Below are positions 61,701 through 64,000 of a stretch of 64,000 bases of DNA, in pieces; the stretch's first letter is position 1; each line of letters opens with the position of its first letter. The notes under the pieces were generated by a model. That model was not told the origin of the DNA. It ran no database searches and worked only from the letters and a program-made list of their open reading frames with translations. This stretch comes from Hymenolepis diminuta (Eukaryota > Platyhelminthes > Cestoda > Cyclophyllidea > Hymenolepididae), in NCBI GenBank assembly GCA_900708905.1, contig CAADRB010000056.1:547092-611091 (forward strand), given 5' to 3'. Position numbers and translations under genes: made by a program.

Positions 61701-62886
61701 GCATAGGCTCCTTGTGGGAAATGCGTCTTTTTGATGCCTGAAAAAGTTAGCATTTAACTAGACCCAACTATTTTAGCTATCTTCGATCGGTATTTTTACT
61801 TTAGTAAGGCAACCCTAACTGTTACTAACCTCTCATAGTAAGCGAATAAGAGATATGTTTAGTAGGAAAAAAAACAAATGGTTTACTAAAGAGCAATTTT
61901 ATCAAGCATTATCGTGATATTGGATTTTTATAATTCTGCTCATACCTATGGGTTTCAATGACTCAAAAACATGCTTGTGGTGCTGATTATCTTGTCCTAA
62001 TATGTGTAAGTTATTTAGAATGAAACGCTACTTCAATAGCGATGCTTTTTAGAACTAATCCCAGACACATGCGCTAATTTTGATCATAAAGATACGTTCT
62101 AATATGACATATAGGGAATTTTAGCTTTCCTTTTATAATGTTCACCAAACTCAAGATAGTTAATCTTATTGCTTTTCACACATATTCTTGTAGATGTTGA
62201 ATAAACGTGACAATAAAGCCTATCCAATGCTAATGCCAACCGGTCTCTCAGACACTAGTGGCAGTTCTCCCGCAGCACCACCACTTGATTATCCCAAAAC
62301 CGTTGCAAATGTCTTTGCCTACTGCTCTGTTCCTCCAGGTCATGGTGCAGAAGGTCTAGATGGTCTTCTGCGCCCACCACCACAGATACCTCGACAAGGA
62401 AACGGAACTAGCCTCGGTAGCACGGGGGATGGTCGAGGTGGAATGGGAGATGATGGGGACGATGCAGACGACGATGATGACTGCTTGGCGCCTTCCCAAC
62501 ACCCCAATGACTTGCCTAATGACTATTCTATGGTTGAAACGACTTCAGGAGGAGGAGGAGGAGGCCAGTTGAGTGGTTTTGGACAATTTGGACAGCAACA
62601 GGATCACAGCGGGGGCTCTTATGGGTCTGGATCAGGATCAAAAACTCCCGTTCTATTGCCAACTAATCAGCAGCAACAGCAGCATCATCTTCGTCTATCT
62701 GGTCTCGATGGCCCTCCTGAGGTCCGCTTCATCATGCCCCAGGATGATATGGGAATGGGTGGAGATGATCTGAGCGATGTAGTCAATTGTGCTGACAAGA
62801 ATCAAGATAGTGGTCAGCAGAATAGTGGTGGCGGTCGAGATATTGATGGAATGAGTGAGCACCCTGGAACTCCACAAATGGTCAGG
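55769..62886 (+). CDS. MEF2: MEF2 MADS-box transcription factor, 5' two coding exons (partial)
   Basis: Exon 1 (55769-56026, 86 codons) encodes the MADS domain, with [20 protein letters not shown] and [20 protein letters not shown] (residues 1-57), and the MEF2 domain, with [15 protein letters not shown] (to 86). These mediate DNA binding to CTA(A/T)4TAG sites, dimerisation and cofactor recruitment. The exon ends at GAG|GTGCGT, at the same residue as the vertebrate exon junction. Exon 2 (62194-62886, 231 codons) starts [10 protein letters not shown], like the LNKKENK of the vertebrate alternative exon. It then runs into an unusual low-complexity activation region: acidic ([12 protein letters not shown]), Gly-rich, Gln-rich and Gly/Ser-rich. 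It ends CAAATGGTCAGG|GTAAGT. The gene continues beyond the window. MEF2 directs muscle and other differentiation programmes. Changes from the usual sequence include Lys7/Asp10-type substitutions in the first 12 residues and Leu for Phe in KRKFG. Confidence 0.93.
57536..57780. repeat. Diverged local duplication, unit about 160 bp
   Basis: TTGGTTAACAGTTGAGTTGATGTGTTAGCCATTCCATTGTCAAC-type sequence at 57536-57617 recurs at 57695-57780 (TTGGTTAGGAGTTAAGTTGAG, GTTAGCTATTCCATTTTCAAC, CATTCTCAGGTA, GGCTTGAAATTCA). Spacing is about 158 bp. Confidence 0.7.
58568..58825. repeat. Second local duplication, unit about 185 bp
   Basis: ATTGATGGATTCGTTCTACTAAACACTTCTTTTCTCAC and GGATTAAAAATTTTCC near 58568-58637 recur diverged at 58756-58825 (GATTGATAAATAGATTTCATCAAACACCTCTTTATCTGC and GGGATTAAAAGTTTTTAA). 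Confidence 0.5.
60250..60513 (-). mobile_element. LTR family A, copy 3 (diverged, inverted)
   Basis: The reverse complement starts TGATCCTACGACCCAAATC and continues CTGTCATGTCTAGACGCG, CTGTCCCGTTTATCTAAAAG, CAAGTGATTCATATAAACTG and TATTTGTATTTCCACCCGCATGCATAC, matching copies 1 and 2. The 3' half has decayed beyond recognition. Confidence 0.6.
61508..61625 (-). repeat. SINE-like copy in MEF2 intron 1
   Basis: The reverse complement contains CCCATCGGTGAATATCCAGTGA, CCAACCGCACTGGCTAATT, CTAATATGGGGGTTGCAGAATTCGAG and CATCAGAGAGGCATCATG, the body of the family seen at 15185-15362. The tRNA-like head is not preserved. Confidence 0.6.
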
Positions 62887-64000
62887 GTAAGTAACTACTA
62901 AGATAATAACTACTTATTATTCTATATCCCCGTATGTAATTTGTATATATGCTCATCTGATAATGATGAATTTTAGAATTCGGTGTATTCGTATTACAAT
63001 GCATACCAGAGGGTATGTTTGGTTTGATTTGGAGATTGAGGTTTAAACTAACCGCTAATTAATTACGGCTTTTTTAATCCCTAACAGCATCTTTTTTTTA
63101 AAAATCTGCATTAGATTTTCACATCTATCTAAAGCGCTTTGGTAGTCCAGTTGTTTTATGAATGTTAATGTTACCTAGTTTTACCATTCGCATCATTCAT
63201 CCTGCGAATGAAATGTCTTTTTTAAGTAGAAAATAAAGCCCATGGTACAAAGACAGTATCAAGTTTCATATGGGGAAGTGCTTGTGTGTGCGTTTTTAAA
63301 GGAAGGCAGATTGAATCAGCTCCTATAGAATTTCAATAAGTGAACATCCTTTTGGGACATTACATACTATATTTGCATTAAGGGTTATATTATTTATTAT
63401 CTATGGTAATGCAGAACATCTTGACAAGTTTTAATCGTGAGATACTATCTGAACGCACAAATTAGCGGTGGCCCAGTAAGGAATGAAATGGGGAGGTATT
63501 TAATCAAATTAAGGAAATACAGAGTTTTCCGCTTTCTCATAGGGTGTATAATTTATTTTGCAATATATAAATGTTTCAAAATTCACTTTTCATAATTTAT
63601 CCCTGGATTTTTAGGTGAGTTCAAGTCCACTTATGTTCTGAGCTTGTTGACCAGTTGATCTAATTGGTTGCCATGTCACTAATTCACTTGTGTCCTCTAA
63701 AATTCACAAGCAGGTAGATGAGACTAGCGAAAGTATTTTAAACTCAACAGAGATCACTAGACTTCTCTCAAGTTGAACTCTAGTAATCCATAAAATAGCT
63801 GGATATTGGAGAGGTTATATGGAGATTGAAGATGTTTCATTTTAGTTTAACTTAGTTCGGTATTGTTATCATTACGGCTGTTTTTCATAGCATGATTAGC
63901 AGTTATAACTTTTCTCACGATTGGAAATGTATTCGCGTCTTTCTGCGCCCTTATTTATTGACCACAGTTTAAAATGATTAATTTTCTAAGCAGTTGGTAG
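62887..64000. other. MEF2 intron 2 (start)
   Basis: Follows a GTAAGT donor and continues past the window edge. No further MEF2 exon is recognisable in it. Confidence 0.6.

Larger units (their letters stand above)
56027..62193. other. MEF2 intron 1, 6.2 kb
   Basis: A long intron holding two local duplications (57536-57780 and 58568-58825), an inverted LTR-A copy (60250-60513) and a SINE-like copy (61508-61625). No other exon in phase 0 was recognised, although a small one could be missed. Confidence 0.7.

Noticed and set aside
1..64000. Prokaryotic-type systems (CRISPR arrays, operons, phage)
   Set aside because: No regularly spaced direct repeats, no Shine-Dalgarno-led operons, and all genes carry spliceosomal introns.

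Overview
The window is eukaryotic, AT-rich, intron-rich DNA from a parasitic flatworm, most likely a cestode. The evidence is as follows. Recognisable animal genes (pyruvate kinase family, KIF23/MKLP1 kinesin, MEF2, beta-tubulin, tetraspanin-like) are broken by many introns. A large share of those introns are only 31-49 bp, a size class known from cestode and trematode genomes, mixed with introns of 0.2-6 kb. Several dispersed LTR-like and tRNA-derived repeats sit between the genes. The species cannot be named from sequence alone. There is an assembly gap (N) at 52986-53953.

Layout. 1-8 kb: mostly featureless, with one orphan exon (702-835), a degraded SINE and a solo LTR. 8.06-10.19 kb (minus): a six-exon pyruvate kinase family gene whose catalytic residues are largely replaced, probably a pseudoenzyme. 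10.76-11.21 kb (minus): a two-exon orphan gene of 131 aa. 11.8-12.7 kb: an LTR-B copy and a protein-like relic. 13.68-20.81 kb (plus): a 14-exon gene for a 628-aa Lys/Ser-rich protein with no recognised domain but with a GILK...KRVSF pair, the bipartite docking signature for protein phosphatase 1. 26-27.4 kb: a solo LTR with a primer-binding-site-like sequence, then a three-exon tetraspanin-like minus-strand gene that lacks the large extracellular loop. 27.4-35 kb: nothing supportable. 35.28-36.45 kb (minus): a broken beta-tubulin copy that still carries a 39-bp intron. 39.96-49.27 kb (minus): a complete 11-exon KIF23 (916 aa). 49.97-54.82 kb: a repeat-rich block (three LTR-B copies, an inverted repeat abutting the N gap, decayed coding sequence). 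55.77-62.89 kb and beyond (plus): the first two coding exons of MEF2 separated by a 6.2-kb intron.

The genes are independent eukaryotic loci, not an operon. One functional link is plausible but inferred: KIF23 is the motor of centralspindlin in cytokinesis, and the 628-aa protein has the type of PP1-docking motif found in mitotic and chromatin scaffolds such as KNL1, RIF1 and Repo-Man. The most interesting items are this PP1-docking orphan, the degenerate pyruvate kinase, the tubulin pseudogene with a retained micro-intron, the truncated tetraspanin-like gene, and the repeat families. All gene models were built by eye from splice signals and reading-frame continuity; transcripts have not been consulted.
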